Assembly (NCBI RefSeq): GCF_004959935.1
Contig: NZ_SMYN01000003.1
Span: 248,001 to 312,000, forward strand
Length of the DNA: 64,000 nt
Origin: Falsirhodobacter xinxiangensis
Lineage (GTDB): Bacteria; Pseudomonadota; Alphaproteobacteria; Rhodobacterales; Rhodobacteraceae
Reading direction: 5' to 3'
Under the pieces are notes generated by a model. That model worked only from the letters and a program-made list of their open reading frames with translations. It was not told the DNA's origin and searched no databases. This document shows positions 33,181 through 42,659 of this stretch, piece after piece; position 1 is the stretch's first letter, and every line of letters begins with the position of its first letter. Position numbers and translations under genes: made by a program.

Positions 33181-33857
33181 CAGCCGGTGCCGCGCAGCAC
33201 GACGGCAACGGTGCGCCAAAGGATGCGCAGGTCGTTCGCGAAGGACAACTCGCGTGCATATTGCGTGTCGAAATCCGCGCGGGCCGCAAAGGTCGTCTTG
33301 TGACGCCCGGCGGTCTGCCACAGGCCCGTCACGCCCGGACGCATCAGGTAATAGGCCTTGCCCGGATACATGCTCTTTTGCGACACCATCATCGGGCGGG
33401 GGCCGACAAGGCTCATCTGCCCGATGAACACGTTCCAAAGCTGCGGCAGCTCGTCCAGCGAGGTTTTCCGCAGCAGACGGCCAAGCGGCGTGATCCGGGG
33501 ATCGTTGCGCAGCTTCTGGGTGGAGTTCCACTCGGCCCGCGCCTCGGGATTCGCGGCAAGGTGACGTTCCAGATGATCGTCGGCATTCGGGACCATGCTG
33601 CGCAGCTTCCACATGCGGAAGATCCGACCGCCGCGACCGATGCGTTCTTGCGTGTAGAAGGCGCTGCCCCCATCCCGGCTGACCGCGAAGGCCAGCAGAA
33701 GCACGACCGGCAACACGAACGGTGCCGAAAGCACGATCAGGGCGACGTCCAACAGTCGTTTGACGATCATGCGATAGACTCCCTTGCGGGGGATCGGTGC
33801 AGCCGTGGTTTCATGGATCGCGCCGTCCGCTTCGAATTGCGGGTAGTTGAGGGTCAT
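33177..33857 (-). CDS. ExoY-type exopolysaccharide sugar transferase
   Basis: This 226-aa protein belongs to the bacterial polyprenyl-phosphate sugar transferase family. It has one N-terminal membrane helix (about 38-62), then FRMWKLRSM, PRITPLGRLLRKTSLDELPQLWNV and MSLVGPRPM, the catalytic signature. It would load the first sugar onto undecaprenyl phosphate for exopolysaccharide. No other polysaccharide genes are within the window. A 410-base upstream region with a CtrA site precedes it. An internal ATG at codon 30 is a possible shorter start. Confidence 0.88.
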   Translation of the reverse strand: MTLNYPQFEADGAIHETTAAPIPRKGVYRMIVKRLLDVALIVLSAPFVLPVVLLLAFAVSRDGGSAFYTQERIGRGGRIFRMWKLRSMVPNADDHLERHLAANPEARAEWNSTQKLRNDPRITPLGRLLRKTSLDELPQLWNVFIGQMSLVGPRPMMVSQKSMYPGKAYYLMRPGVTGLWQTAGRHKTTFAARADFDTQYARELSFANDLRILWRTVAVVLRGTGC

Positions 33858-34267
33858 GAAATCATCTCCACAATACTGGATGAAGGGCCCGGTCTGCCGT
33901 CTCCGGCCATGGGCAAACGCCCTGCAGCCGCGTCATCAACTCTTAAAAATCGTAACATTTTGCACTCGCGAAGAGTGCCCCCAGCAACGGTTCTAGACCT
34001 CCGATCCGGTCTTGGCGACAAGGATCAGGGTTAAAAACGGACGTTAACCCAATCTTAAGCGGAAATCCCCGGCATCGCATTCTTCTGTGGCTGAGCAGTT
34101 GCAGCATTGCGCAATCCAGAGTTTAAGAACGCCCAGATTTTAAGCATAGGGGCGGCCACTGACCTGCGATTCGCTTCGGGTGAATGGTGAAGACGGCGTT
34201 AACGGAACAGCCCCTTTCACACGCCCTGCGATTTGATAGAATCACATGCGAACACCGAGGGACGACC
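33858..34267. other. Intergenic region, AT-richer, with TTAA clusters
   Basis: This 410-base gap between the divergent ExoY and WGR genes is the longest gene-free stretch in the window. It holds five or more TTAA words, among them an exact CtrA box (34045-34059) and another TTAA at 34032-34035. I see no RNA gene, terminator or repeat that I can support. GGAAC at 34204-34208 has no matching -10. Confidence 0.6.
34045..34059. promoter_or_regulatory. CtrA-type binding site
   Basis: TTAA (34045-34048), seven bases, TTAA (34056-34059) is an exact match to the CtrA consensus TTAA-N7-TTAA. A further TTAA sits 9 bases before. The site is 188 bases from the ExoY start and 208 from the WGR start, so either gene could be regulated. 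Confidence 0.6.
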
Positions 34268-34492
34268 ATGCTGACCTTCATCCATCTGCGCAACGCGGGC
34301 GCCGCAATGCGCTTCTATCGGGTCGAGCTGGCCTATAACCTGTTCGGGGAATACTCGGTCCTGCGCGAATGGGGTGGGCGGCGCGGCAAGGGGCGCCGTC
34401 GCGTGTCGTGGTTTTCCAACCTGCGGGACGCGTGCATGGCGGCGGAACGCTGGAACCGCCGGGCGCTACGTCGCGGATACCGGGTCGCATGA
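34268..34492 (+). CDS. Small WGR-domain protein
   Basis: This 74-aa basic protein is a nearly complete WGR-type domain: MRFYRVELAYNLFGEYSVLREWGGRRGKG, then WFSNLRDACMAAERWNRR. WGR domains occur in poly(ADP-ribose) polymerases and nucleic-acid-linked proteins; stand-alone bacterial copies have no assigned function. The start is an ATG after AGGGACGACC. It overlaps the saccharopine dehydrogenase gene by 4 bases and so is cotranscribed with it. Confidence 0.75.
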   Translation: MLTFIHLRNAGAAMRFYRVELAYNLFGEYSVLREWGGRRGKGRRRVSWFSNLRDACMAAERWNRRALRRGYRVA

Positions 34493-35520
34493 CGCATCTT
34501 TGGGTTCGCCACGAACAGCGCCCGCATGAGGAGCGCGTCGGCCTGACGCCCGAGGGTGCGGCACGGCTGATCGCGAAAGGCTTCCGCATCACGGTCGAGG
34601 AGAGCCCCACCCGCTGCATCCTCACCGCTGCCTATGCCAATGCGGGGGCCGAGATTGCGCCGGCGGAAAGCTGGCCCGACGCGCCGGCGGATGCGATCGT
34701 CTTCGGTCTGAAGGAATTGCCCGAGGATGGCACCCCCCTGCGCCATCGCCACATCCTGTTCGGCCACGCCTATAAGGGGCAGCCTGCGGGTCAGGTGCTT
34801 CTGGCGCGGTTCCGCGCGGGGGGCGGTGTGCTTTACGATCTGGAATCGCTGGTGGATGAAACGGGGCGGCGGGTCGCGGCCTTCGGCTATTGGGCGGGCT
34901 ATGCCGGGGCGGCCGTGGCGCTGAAATGCTGGGCGGCGCAGGGGCGCGGCACGATCTGCGGGCCGCTTGCGCCCTATGCGGGCCGCGATGCGCTGCTGGC
35001 CGATCTGCGGGCCGAGGTCACGGGCGATCCGCGCGCCTTGGTCATCGGGGCGAAGGGCCGTGTCGGCACCGGCGCCGCCGATCTGTGCGAGGCGATGGGC
35101 CTTTCCGTCACCCGCTGGGATATCGAGGAAACCGCATCCGGCGGCCCGTTCCCCGAGGTTCTGGCGCATGAGTTGTTCTTCAACTGCATTCTTGCCCGTC
35201 CGGGCGCGCCCGTCTTCGTGCCGGAATCGGCGCTGCTGAAGACGCGGGCGCTGCGGGTGATCGGGGATATCGCCTGCGATCCGACCTCGGATTTCTCGCC
35301 CATCAAGGTCTATGACCGCGTGACCGACTGGACCGCGCCCGCGCTGCGCGTGGCGACGGACCCGGTGCTGGACGTGACCGCCATCGACAATCTGCCGTCG
35401 CTTCTGCCGGTCGAAAGCTCGCAGGACTATGCCGCGCAGCTTTTGCCGTCGCTGATGGCGCTGGATGCGCTGGATGCCGGCGTTTGGGGGCGGGCGAAGG
35501 CGGAGTTCGATCGGCACTAA
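34489..35520 (+). CDS. Saccharopine dehydrogenase (lysine-forming type)
   Basis: This 343-aa protein has an N-terminal AlaDh/PNT-like domain ([28 protein letters not shown]) and a Rossmann domain ([20 protein letters not shown], about 183-205), closing with [16 protein letters not shown]. This is the NAD+-dependent, L-lysine-forming saccharopine dehydrogenase pattern. In bacteria with a diaminopimelate route (dapB, dapD, dapE are all here) the enzyme's direction is unclear; lysine degradation is possible. Its start overlaps the WGR gene and its stop overlaps the convergent mutL. Confidence 0.87.
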   Translation: MTHLWVRHEQRPHEERVGLTPEGAARLIAKGFRITVEESPTRCILTAAYANAGAEIAPAESWPDAPADAIVFGLKELPEDGTPLRHRHILFGHAYKGQPAGQVLLARFRAGGGVLYDLESLVDETGRRVAAFGYWAGYAGAAVALKCWAAQGRGTICGPLAPYAGRDALLADLRAEVTGDPRALVIGAKGRVGTGAADLCEAMGLSVTRWDIEETASGGPFPEVLAHELFFNCILARPGAPVFVPESALLKTRALRVIGDIACDPTSDFSPIKVYDRVTDWTAPALRVATDPVLDVTAIDNLPSLLPVESSQDYAAQLLPSLMALDALDAGVWGRAKAEFDRH

Positions 35521-37283
35521 CGCCGGCCGAACAGCCTTTCGATGTCGTGCAGCTTCAACTCGACATAGGTGGGGCGGCCGTGGTTGCACTGGCCGGAAAG
35601 CGGTGTCGCCTCCATCTCGCGCAAGAGGGCGTTCATCTCCTCGGCCCGCATGGCGCGGCCCGACCGGACCGAGCCGTGGCAGGACATGCGCGACAGGATC
35701 GCATCCATCCGCGCCTGAAGCGTCGTGCTGTCGCCCGTCGCCAGCTCGTCCGCGATGTCGCGCAAAAGCGCCGCCGCATCGACCTGCCCCAGGATCGCGG
35801 GCGTCTCGCGCACCGCGATGGCGCCGTGGCCGAAACTTTCGATCGTCAGGCCGAGGCGTGACAGATCATCCGCGATCTCCAGCAGTGCCGCCGCGTCCGG
35901 CGTCTCCACGATTTCGGGGATCAGCAGGGCCTGTGCCGCAACGCCAGCCGCATCGCGCTGGGCCTTCAGCCGTTCATAGACCAGCCGTTCATGCGCGGCG
36001 TGCTGATCGACGATGACCATGCCGCGTTCGGTCTGCGCAATGATGTAGTTGCCGTGAAGCTGCGCCCGCGCCGCACCCAATGGGCCATCGGCGGGCAGGT
36101 CCGGCTCCATCCGCGCGGACGGGGCCTCGGCGAAGCCCAGAGGGGCCTGCCATGTCGTCGCGCGCGCCAGCGAGGCTTGGTCCATCTGATAGACGCGAGG
36201 GGCCTCTGGCCGGATCGCTTCGATGGTTTCCGCCGCCACGGTGGTCGAGGCGCGGTGCCCCGCCCCTGCCAGCGCATGACGGATGCCCGTCACGATCAGC
36301 GCGCGGGCGGCGGCGGGATCGCGGAACCGGACCTCGGATTTCGCCGGATGCACGTTGACGTCCACCAATTGCGGATCGCAGGTCAGCATCAGCACTGCCG
36401 CCGGATGCCTGTCCCGCGAAAGCACGTCCATATAGGCCGCCCGCAGCGCGCCGATCAGCATCCGGTCCAGCACCGGCCGACCGTTCACGAACAGATACTG
36501 CGCGACCGCAGACCCGCGCGAATAGGTCGGCAGCGCGGCATAGCCGGACAGGCGCAGCCCCTCGCGCTCCGCATCCAGCCGCAGCGCATTCCCGGCGAAA
36601 TCCGCGCCGAGGATCGAGGATAGCCGCCCGTGCAGCGCATCGAAGAAATCGCCCGGCTGCGGATCGGCGCGGAAGACCACGCGTTCGGTGCCTGTGTCGG
36701 TCAGGGTGAACCCGACCGTGGGCTCGGCCATGGCAAGACGGCGGATGACCTCGGCGATGGCCTGCGCCTCGGCCCGGTCGGACCGCATGAATTTCAGCCG
36801 CGCGGGGGTGGCGTGGAACAGATCGCGCAGTTCGACCACCGTGCCGGGCCGTGCCGAGGCAGGGCGCACCCCCTCTATCCGCCCGCCATTCACGGTGATC
36901 GCATGGCCGCCCCCGCCCGCATGGGAGGTGATCGTCAGCCGCCCCACAGCGCCCAGCGAGGGCAGAGCCTCGCCCCGGAAGCCGAAGGACCGGATGTCCA
37001 GAAGGTCGGTGCCGTCGATCTTGGACGTGGCATGGCGCGACAGGGCCAGCGGCAGGTCCTCCGCGCTCATCCCGCAGCCGTCGTCGGTGACGCGGATCAG
37101 GGTCTTGCCGCCATCGGCGAAATCAACCGCGATCCGCTTCGCGCCGGCGTCCAGCGCGTTCTCCACCAGCTCCTTCACTGCCGAGGCGGGGCGTTCCACC
37201 ACCTCGCCCGCGGCGATGCGGTTGATCGCCGCTTCGTCAAGCTGGCGGATGATCGGGCGCGAGGGTTTGTGGTGATCGAGCAT
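35517..37283 (-). CDS. mutL: MutL, DNA mismatch repair protein
   Basis: This 588-aa protein has the GHKL ATPase N-terminus with [39 protein letters not shown] and [12 protein letters not shown]. The C-terminal dimerisation domain has [13 protein letters not shown] and ends near the [11 protein letters not shown] motif. The C-terminus also carries QCNHGRPT, part of the zinc/endonuclease region of MutL proteins without a separate MutH. The start was set at the ATG before [14 protein letters not shown]; a further 31 codons upstream look like unrelated sequence. Confidence 0.95.
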   Translation of the reverse strand: MLDHHKPSRPIIRQLDEAAINRIAAGEVVERPASAVKELVENALDAGAKRIAVDFADGGKTLIRVTDDGCGMSAEDLPLALSRHATSKIDGTDLLDIRSFGFRGEALPSLGAVGRLTITSHAGGGGHAITVNGGRIEGVRPASARPGTVVELRDLFHATPARLKFMRSDRAEAQAIAEVIRRLAMAEPTVGFTLTDTGTERVVFRADPQPGDFFDALHGRLSSILGADFAGNALRLDAEREGLRLSGYAALPTYSRGSAVAQYLFVNGRPVLDRMLIGALRAAYMDVLSRDRHPAAVLMLTCDPQLVDVNVHPAKSEVRFRDPAAARALIVTGIRHALAGAGHRASTTVAAETIEAIRPEAPRVYQMDQASLARATTWQAPLGFAEAPSARMEPDLPADGPLGAARAQLHGNYIIAQTERGMVIVDQHAAHERLVYERLKAQRDAAGVAAQALLIPEIVETPDAAALLEIADDLSRLGLTIESFGHGAIAVRETPAILGQVDAAALLRDIADELATGDSTTLQARMDAILSRMSCHGSVRSGRAMRAEEMNALLREMEATPLSGQCNHGRPTYVELKLHDIERLFGRR

Positions 37284-37311
37284 GATGCCACCAACCCTAG
37301 CACCGGGCGCG

Positions 37312-38616
37312 TTACTGCTCCAGCCCCTCCGGCTGACCGACGACGACGAAATGCAGATCATCGGGGCGCAGCACACGGGCGGCGACGCGGCGCACGTCGT
37401 CCAGCGTCACGGCCTCCACCTTTTCGTTGCGGGTCAGGGCATAGTCGATGGGAAGCCCCTCCATCTGCATGCCGACAAGGATGTTGGCAATGGCGGCGTT
37501 GCTGTCGAACCGCAGCGGATAAGAGCCGGTCAGATAGGTCTTGGTCGCGTCCAGTTCGGCCTGCGTCACACCCTCGGTCGCCAGTTTCGACCATTGCTCG
37601 CGCACGACGTCGATGGCCTGTCCCACCGTGGCATTCGCGGTGGCAAAACGCCCGACCAGCAGTTCGGCATGGTCCATCGGTGCGAGGTAGGCATAGGCGC
37701 CATAGGTCAGCCCGCGTTTGCCTCGCAATTCGTCCATCAGCCGCGCGGTGAAACGCCCGCCGCCAAGGATCTCCGACAGGACATAGGCGGGGAAGAAGTC
37801 GGGATCGTCGCGCTTGATGCCCTGATGGCCGAAATAGACGACCGATTGCGGGGTGGGGAAGTCATGCACCGTCACGCCGCCCTTGATGTTCCACGGGGCC
37901 GCGTCGGGCAGGGCCGCGCCCGTCTCTGGCAGATCGCCCAACAGATCGTCCAGCAGCTTGCCCAGTTCCGCCTCGGAAATGTCGCCCACGGCCGAGACAT
38001 AGATACGTTCGCGCGTGATCGCCGCCTTGTGCGCGGCCACCAGATCATCGCGGGTCAGGGCTGCGACGCTGTCCGCCGTGCCATTGCCGGATGTGGCATA
38101 GGGGTGATCGCCGAAGGTTTCGGTGTCGAAGATGCGGGCGGCGATGGCGTTCGGGTCCTGCGCGTCGGACTGGAGGATCGACTGGACCTGTCCCTTCACG
38201 CGGTCAACCGCGCTTTGCTCGAAGCTGGGCGCGACCAGTGCCTGACGCAGCAGGTCCACTGCCTGATCGCGGTTTTCCGACAGGAAGCGGGCCGAGACGG
38301 CGACGCTGTCGGTTCCCGCCTCGAACCGATAGCTGGCGGCAAGGCTGTCGCGGGCATTGGCGAAGCCTTGGGCGTCCATCTCGCCCGTGCCTTCCTCCAG
38401 CGTGGCGGTCATCAGGTTCACCGCCCCGCGTTTGCCGTGCGCATCCAGCGAGGTGCCGCCCTGAAAGCGGATCTCCAACGCGGTGAAGGGTATTTCGTGT
38501 TCCTCGACCAGCCATGCGGTGATGCCGCCGGGCGAGGTGACTTGCTTGATGTCCACCGCCGCATGCGCGGGCAGGGCGAACAGGATCAGGGCGGCGACGT
38601 GGCGCAGCATCTTCAT
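37312..38616 (-). CDS. M16 peptidase-family protein, non-catalytic partner
   Basis: This 434-aa protein has a signal peptide (about 1-20) and the M16 two-domain fold ([18 protein letters not shown], then [24 protein letters not shown]). The zinc-binding HxxEH motif is missing: the matching place reads [15 protein letters not shown]. It is probably the inactive subunit that partners the active M16 protein of the upstream gene, as in mitochondrial-processing-peptidase and PqqL-type pairs. It overlaps that gene by 4 bases and is periplasmic by its signal peptide. Confidence 0.88.
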   Translation of the reverse strand: MKMLRHVAALILFALPAHAAVDIKQVTSPGGITAWLVEEHEIPFTALEIRFQGGTSLDAHGKRGAVNLMTATLEEGTGEMDAQGFANARDSLAASYRFEAGTDSVAVSARFLSENRDQAVDLLRQALVAPSFEQSAVDRVKGQVQSILQSDAQDPNAIAARIFDTETFGDHPYATSGNGTADSVAALTRDDLVAAHKAAITRERIYVSAVGDISEAELGKLLDDLLGDLPETGAALPDAAPWNIKGGVTVHDFPTPQSVVYFGHQGIKRDDPDFFPAYVLSEILGGGRFTARLMDELRGKRGLTYGAYAYLAPMDHAELLVGRFATANATVGQAIDVVREQWSKLATEGVTQAELDATKTYLTGSYPLRFDSNAAIANILVGMQMEGLPIDYALTRNEKVEAVTLDDVRRVAARVLRPDDLHFVVVGQPEGLEQ

Positions 38617-39944
38617 TCCGCAGCCTCCTCTTGCAGCAGATGGCCGGTGACGGCGCGGCGTTTGTCGAAGACTTCGCGCGCGGCCTCCATCACCTGTTCG
38701 GGGGTCACGGATTGCAGGACCTGTGGCCAATCGCGTTCGTCCTCGACCGTCAGCCCCACGGCCAGCGCGGCGCCATAGCGGCGAGCCAGCCCGTCCGAAT
38801 CGTCGCGGGCATAGATTTCGCCCGCGCGAACCTGCGTCATGATGCGGGCGAAGGCTTCGGGGTCGATGCCGCCCTTCAGGAACTGGTCCAGCGCGGCGTC
38901 CATCGCAGCCTCGGCATCGTCCAAGGACAGGCCGGGGCGCGGCACGACGGCCAGGTTGAAGGTCGTCTGGTCCACCGCCGTCCCGTCATAATAGGCGCTG
39001 GTGTAGACGGCGGGCGCGTCCGGCCCGAATTGCAGCGCGCGGGCAAGGACGGATGTCGTCGGGCTGCCGCCCAGATATTCGGCCAGCACGGTCAGCGCGG
39101 CGGCCTTCTGCTGGTCGCCGGGGTTTCGTTCGGGGGCAAGATAGCTGCGCATGACATAGGGCTGCGCCACGCGCGGATCGGCATATTCCATCCGCCGCTC
39201 GGACAGTTGCGGCGGCTCCTGCGGGCGCAGGCGGACGGGCAGGTCCGAGGGCTCCAGCTTGCCGAAATGCTTCTTCGCCATCTCCAGCACCGCATCCGGC
39301 GTCACGTCGCCCGCGACGACCAGCACCGCGTTGTTCGGCGCGTAATAGGTGCGATAGAACCGCAGCGCATCGTCGCGGTCCATCTGCTCCATTTCCGCGC
39401 GCCAGCCGATGATCGGGATGCCATAGGGGCTGTTGAGGAACTGCGCCGCCCGCTGCTGTTCGCTGAAGATCGAGGACGGATCGCTGTCCACGCGCTGGCT
39501 GCGTTCCTCCAGCACGACGTTGCGCTCGTTGGCGACGATGTCTTCGGACAGGGTCAGGTTCCGCATCCGGTCCGCCTCCATCGACAGCATCAGGTCCAGC
39601 CGGTCGGCGGCCACGCGCTGGAAATAGGCGGTATAGTCATAGGAGGTGAAGGCGTTGTCGCTGCCCCCCTGCGCATCCACGGTGGACGAAAACTCGCCCG
39701 GTTCCATCGTGTTCGTGCCCTGGAACATCAGGTGTTCAAGGAAATGCGCGATGCCGGATTCGCCTGGGGGTTCGTCCGCCGATCCGGTGCGATACCAGAC
39801 CATGTTGGTCACGACCGGGGCGCGATGATCCTCGATCACCACGACCTCCATCCCGTTTTCAAGGGTGAAATCGGTCACGTCCTGCGCCAGCGCAGGGGCG
39901 GCGGTCAGGGACAAGGCCAGCAGGGCCGGCAGGCGGGTTGGCAT
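38613..39944 (-). CDS. M16-family zinc protease, catalytic subunit
   Basis: This 443-aa protein has a signal peptide (1-20), then the catalytic HFLEH motif at 67-71 and the distant glutamate in NERNVVLEERSQR. The C-terminal half has the M16 inactive-domain pattern. It would degrade peptides in the periplasm. It is cotranscribed with the downstream non-catalytic homologue, so a heterodimer is likely. No GxxxGK-type ribosome feature is needed: a standard site precedes the ATG. Confidence 0.92.
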   Translation of the reverse strand: MPTRLPALLALSLTAAPALAQDVTDFTLENGMEVVVIEDHRAPVVTNMVWYRTGSADEPPGESGIAHFLEHLMFQGTNTMEPGEFSSTVDAQGGSDNAFTSYDYTAYFQRVAADRLDLMLSMEADRMRNLTLSEDIVANERNVVLEERSQRVDSDPSSIFSEQQRAAQFLNSPYGIPIIGWRAEMEQMDRDDALRFYRTYYAPNNAVLVVAGDVTPDAVLEMAKKHFGKLEPSDLPVRLRPQEPPQLSERRMEYADPRVAQPYVMRSYLAPERNPGDQQKAAALTVLAEYLGGSPTTSVLARALQFGPDAPAVYTSAYYDGTAVDQTTFNLAVVPRPGLSLDDAEAAMDAALDQFLKGGIDPEAFARIMTQVRAGEIYARDDSDGLARRYGAALAVGLTVEDERDWPQVLQSVTPEQVMEAAREVFDKRRAVTGHLLQEEAAE

Positions 39945-40018
39945 ATGTGTCTCCGCGTTTGCTTGGCCAGACCCTGACCCGACGAAGGGGCGGGGGCAAG
40001 GGCCTGACGCGGAGTTGA

Positions 40019-40531
40019 TTATTCCGCCGGCGGCGGTGCCGCGGGCGTGCGCCGGCCAGAGGCGCGCCAGCGTTCCAGCTCTTGCCGTTGATCCAGCGAT
40101 TGCGGCTCGTAAGCCTGATAATAAGTGGTGTTGTTGAACAGCCGGTTCAGGAAGCGGCCCGGATTGGCGCGGCGATACTCCAGATCCTCGGTCGCCAGCG
40201 CGGCGCGCGTATCCTCGCGGCCATAGCGCGAGGCGGCGGCGACGATGGCACCGTCGGCGGCGGGCACGCTGCGGGCGGCGTTCGGGTTGCCGCCCAGCGC
40301 CACGATCGCATCGGCGGACGGGTTCGGATCGGTCCTGTTCGCACCGCCCGGCGTGGGGGTGGGAAGGTCGGCCAGCGTCTGTGGCATCTCCAGCGGTTTG
40401 GACGGCACCACGGAAAACGCATCCGGCCCGTTCCCGTCCGAGCGGACGCGCATCAGCTGGGGATCGCCCCCGCCACATGCCGCCAGCGTCAGGATCCCCG
40501 CCAGTGCGAGTGCGCCGCGCGCTGCCTGCAT
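40019..40531 (-). CDS. DUF3035 lipoprotein
   Basis: This 170-aa protein has a lipoprotein signal (LTLAAC lipobox, cysteine 19) and the DUF3035 pattern LRVRSDGNGPDAFSVVPSKPLEMPQ-like (here MRVRSDGNGPDAF, then PLEMPQTLADLPTPTPGG). A Pro-rich C-terminus follows. Function is unknown. It lies between lspA and the M16 pair; as a lipoprotein it would itself be a substrate of the neighbouring LspA. Confidence 0.9.
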   Translation of the reverse strand: MQAARGALALAGILTLAACGGGDPQLMRVRSDGNGPDAFSVVPSKPLEMPQTLADLPTPTPGGANRTDPNPSADAIVALGGNPNAARSVPAADGAIVAAASRYGREDTRAALATEDLEYRRANPGRFLNRLFNNTTYYQAYEPQSLDQRQELERWRASGRRTPAAPPPAE

Positions 40532-40585
40532 TTCCGCCTCCGTATCCGTCTTTCGTTCCGTCTTTAGCCCAAAGCCACGGGCAGG

Positions 40586-41080
40586 TCACGCGGTCTTTCG
40601 GCGGCTCTTTTTCGGCGGCTTGGGATCGCCGGTGAACAGCACGAGGCCGATGGCCCCGGCAAAGATCGCGATGTCGGCCACGTTGAAGGCATAGGGATTC
40701 TCGATCCCCGGCACGGACATGTTCAGGAAATCGGCCACCGCGCCATAGACGAAGCGGTCGATCACATTGCCCAAGGCCCCCCCGACCAGCAGCCCGGCCG
40801 AGATTTGCGCCAGCTTGGAGTGCCCCGGCTTGCGCATCCAGTGCAGCACCCAGGCCGTGATCGCGATGGAGATCACGATCAGGACCCAGCGGGTGACATT
40901 GCTGTCGCCCGCGAACAGGCCGAAGTTCATCCCCTGATTCCACGCCATGCGGAAATTCAGGTAAGGTGGGAAAACCTCGATCGAGCCGGTGCGGATCAGG
41001 TCCAGCCCGTGGACGACCGCCAGTTTGGTGACCTGATCCAGCGCGAAGACGATCAGCGAGACGAGCGCGACGAGCCGCAT
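40586..41080 (-). CDS. lspA: LspA, lipoprotein signal peptidase
   Basis: This 164-aa membrane protein has four hydrophobic segments. The aspartyl-protease motifs are GGALGNVIDRFVYGAVADFL (about 110-130) and NVADIAIFAGAIG, giving the two catalytic aspartates. It cleaves prolipoproteins at the inner membrane after lipid attachment. A single base separates it from purH upstream, suggesting one transcript. Confidence 0.94.
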   Translation of the reverse strand: MRLVALVSLIVFALDQVTKLAVVHGLDLIRTGSIEVFPPYLNFRMAWNQGMNFGLFAGDSNVTRWVLIVISIAITAWVLHWMRKPGHSKLAQISAGLLVGGALGNVIDRFVYGAVADFLNMSVPGIENPYAFNVADIAIFAGAIGLVLFTGDPKPPKKSRRKTA

Positions 41081-41081
41081 G

Positions 41082-42659
41082 TCAGTGCCGGAAATGGCGC
41101 TGGCCGGTGAAGATCATCGCAAGGCCCAGTCGGTCGGCGGCCTCGATCACCTCGGCGTCGCGCATGGACCCGCCCGGCTGGATCACGCAGGTCGCGCCCA
41201 CGGAGGCCAGCACTTCGACACCATCGGCAAAGGGGAAGAACGCATCCGACGCGGCAGAGCAGCCCTTGGTCAGCGGCTCGGCCAGACCCAGAACCTCGGC
41301 GGCATCTTCGGCCTTGCGGGCGGCGATGCGGGTGCTGTCCACGCGGCTCATCTGGCCCGCGCCGATGCCGACGGTGGCGGCGTCCTTGACATAGACGATG
41401 GCGTTGGACTTGACGTGTTTCGCCACCTTCCACGCGACCAGCGCATCGGCCATCTCGGCCTCGGTCGGTTGGCGTTTTGTCACGACCTTCAAGTCCGGCA
41501 CGCCAGCCGTGTCCTTGTCCTGCACGAGGAAGCCGCCCGCGACCTGCTTGAACGACAGGATCGGCGCGGTGGGGTCGGGCAGGCGCAGAGTGGTCAGCAG
41601 GCGAAGGTTCTTCTTCTTGGCGAAGACCGCCTTGGCCGCATCGTCCGCGCCGGGGGCGATCACGACCTCGGTGAAGATTTCGGAGATCTTTTCCGCGGTC
41701 GGGCCGTCCAGCGGCTGGTTCACCGCGATGATCCCGCCAAAGGCCGAGGTGCGGTCGCAGTCGAAGGCGCGCCCGTAGGCCTCGGCCAGCGTGGCACCCG
41801 TTGCGACGCCGCAGGGGTTGGCGTGTTTGATGATCGCCACGGCAGGGGTCTCGGTGCCGAATTCGGCCACCAGCTCGAACGCCGCGTCGGTGTCGTTGAT
41901 GTTGTTGTAGGACAGCTCCTTGCCCTGCCACTGTTTCGCGGTGGCAACGCCGGGGCGGCCCGAACCATCGGTATAGAAGGCGGCGGACTGATGCGGATTC
42001 TCGCCATAGCGCAGCGTCGAGGCGAGCGTTCCGGCAAAGGCGCGGCGGCGCGGCACTTCGCCCAGCGTCTCGGCCATCCATGCCGACACGGCGGCGTCAT
42101 AGGCGGCGGTGCGGCTGTAGGCGGTCAGCGCAAGACGCTGGCGGAAGGCGAAGCTGGTCGCGCCGTCGTGGCGTTCCAGTTCCTCCAGCAGCGCGCCGTA
42201 ATCCTGCACATCGGTGACCACGTTGACGAAACGGTGGTTCTTGGACGCGGCGCGGATCATCGCGGGGCCGCCGATGTCGATATTCTCGATACAGTCGTCA
42301 TAGCTGCCGCCGCGCGCCACCGTCGCCTCGAACGGGTAAAGGTTCACGACCAGCAGGTCGATCGGCTCGATCCCGTGGGCGGCCATGGCCAGCAGATGCT
42401 CGTCATCGTCGCGCAGGGCCAGCAGACCGCCATGCACGTTCGGGTGCAGCGTCTTGACGCGCCCGTCCATCATCTCGGGGAAGCCCGTCACTTCGGACAC
42501 GTCGCGCACCGGAAGGCCCGCGCCGCGCAGGGCGGTGGCGGTGCCGCCGGTGGACAGCAGTTCGACCCCCCTTGCGTGAAGGGCGCGGGCAAGGTCCAGA
42601 AGACCCGTCTTGTCGGACACGGACAGGAGGGCCCGTCCAATATATACGAGATCGGTCAT
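41082..42659 (-). CDS. purH: PurH, bifunctional AICAR transformylase / IMP cyclohydrolase
   Basis: This 525-aa protein has the N-terminal IMP cyclohydrolase domain ([52 protein letters not shown]) and the C-terminal transformylase ([25 protein letters not shown], and [16 protein letters not shown]). It performs the last two steps of IMP synthesis in the cytoplasm. The length is typical. It overlaps the heparinase gene by 4 bases. Confidence 0.96.
   Translation of the reverse strand: MTDLVYIGRALLSVSDKTGLLDLARALHARGVELLSTGGTATALRGAGLPVRDVSEVTGFPEMMDGRVKTLHPNVHGGLLALRDDDEHLLAMAAHGIEPIDLLVVNLYPFEATVARGGSYDDCIENIDIGGPAMIRAASKNHRFVNVVTDVQDYGALLEELERHDGATSFAFRQRLALTAYSRTAAYDAAVSAWMAETLGEVPRRRAFAGTLASTLRYGENPHQSAAFYTDGSGRPGVATAKQWQGKELSYNNINDTDAAFELVAEFGTETPAVAIIKHANPCGVATGATLAEAYGRAFDCDRTSAFGGIIAVNQPLDGPTAEKISEIFTEVVIAPGADDAAKAVFAKKKNLRLLTTLRLPDPTAPILSFKQVAGGFLVQDKDTAGVPDLKVVTKRQPTEAEMADALVAWKVAKHVKSNAIVYVKDAATVGIGAGQMSRVDSTRIAARKAEDAAEVLGLAEPLTKGCSAASDAFFPFADGVEVLASVGATCVIQPGGSMRDAEVIEAADRLGLAMIFTGQRHFRH

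Noticed and set aside
34204-34228. GGAAC before the WGR gene as an EcfG promoter
   Set aside because: At 16 or 17 spacing the bases are CCTG or CTGC, with no CGTT-like element.
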